Source: CAKZRD01 sp964549155
Lineage (GTDB): Archaea; Nanobdellota; Nanobdellia; Pacearchaeales; GW2011-AR1
Assembly (NCBI GenBank): GCA_964549155.1
Contig: CAZJUG010000016.1
Location: 1 to 20,162 of the forward strand
Reading direction: 5' to 3'
Length of the DNA: 20,162 nucleotides
Shown here: piece by piece, positions 20,091 through 20,162 of the stretch
Position numbering within the stretch: the stretch's first letter is position 1
How the letters are laid out: each line of letters starts with the position of its first letter
Translations under genes and position numbers: made by a program
Notes under the pieces: model-generated
Seen by the model: only the letters and a program-made list of their open reading frames with translations
The model's database searches: none
Told to the model about the DNA's origin: nothing

Positions 20091-20162
20091 GCGGACTCGC
20101 AATTGAGCATAATCGCTGTTATATTCTCCCGTTAGGGATTGAGTTTTAGTGCAACGTCCCGA
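20091..20162. repeat. Structured repeat element, right copy (cut by the window edge)
   Basis: It starts GCGGACTCGCAA (20091-20102), the inverted complement of the end of the left copy. It continues AATTGAGCATAATCGCTGTT and GTTAGGGATTGAGTTTTAGTGCAA, collinear with the left copy. The first hairpin is kept as GAGCATAAT/GTTATATTC with G-T pairs and one mismatch. The right end lies outside the window. Confidence 0.8.

Noticed and set aside
19387..20162. Integron attC sites around the VTT gene (GTTAGG boxes, direct repeats at each side of one gene).
   Set aside because: The boxes do not match the attC consensus order (RYYYAAC first, GTTRRRY last), no integrase is seen, and terminal inverted repeats explain the ends better.
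1..20162. CRISPR arrays, rRNA genes, insertion-sequence transposases or prophage genes.
   Set aside because: No regularly spaced short repeats, no rRNA core sequence, and no transposase, integrase or capsid-like frames were seen.

Overview
The window reads as a piece of an AT-rich archaeal genome, most likely a DPANN archaeon of the Pacearchaeota/Woesearchaeota type. This is an inference from gene content: archaeal proteasome alpha, RNase P Pop5, SBDS, Rpo12, eL43, prefoldin beta, Spt5 and SepF, a methanococcal-type S-layer protein and an archaeosortase-like enzyme. TATA-like boxes lie 24-29 nt upstream of many start codons, implying mostly leaderless mRNAs. A 100-N run at 9415-9514 marks a scaffold gap.

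Layout. 1-3144: C-terminus of a membrane-anchored surface protein, then rnp2 and psmA, a convergent thymidine kinase, and SBDS. 3222-5605: two MazF/PemK-type toxin-antitoxin pairs, each with a palindromic operator at its TATA/start region, with a pilin-like protein and a winged-helix-type regulator between them. 5818-6547: a NYN-domain protein preceded by a GC-rich structured leader. 6600-9414: the S-layer gene, with an unusually long, strongly structured upstream region, a strong Shine-Dalgarno site and a hairpin/T-run terminator. 9415-11153: hicBA flanked by two near-identical direct repeats of at least 142 bp, then mntA followed by a hepT copy carrying three in-frame stops. 11231-15590: tandem paralogous membrane-anchored proteins, a small-multidrug-export-type protein, and an archaeosortase-like protein behind a large secreted C-terminally anchored protein. 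15587-18958 (minus strand): spt5, uL11, tRNA-Pro, eL43, rpo12, prefoldin beta, sepF and a shortened Dph2-like gene. 18959-20162: a DUF1232 protein and a VTT-like membrane protein flanked by two copies of a structured repeat.

The conserved genes are parts of the archaeal proteasome/exosome/translation neighbourhood. Here the stretch between SBDS and eL43 holds no exosome genes; it is filled by cell-surface genes and four toxin-antitoxin loci. The most unusual signals are non-coding: the S-layer leader, the leader of the NYN gene, a repeat with 12-nt terminal inverted sequences around the VTT gene, and a family of ACAGAAA hairpin repeats.
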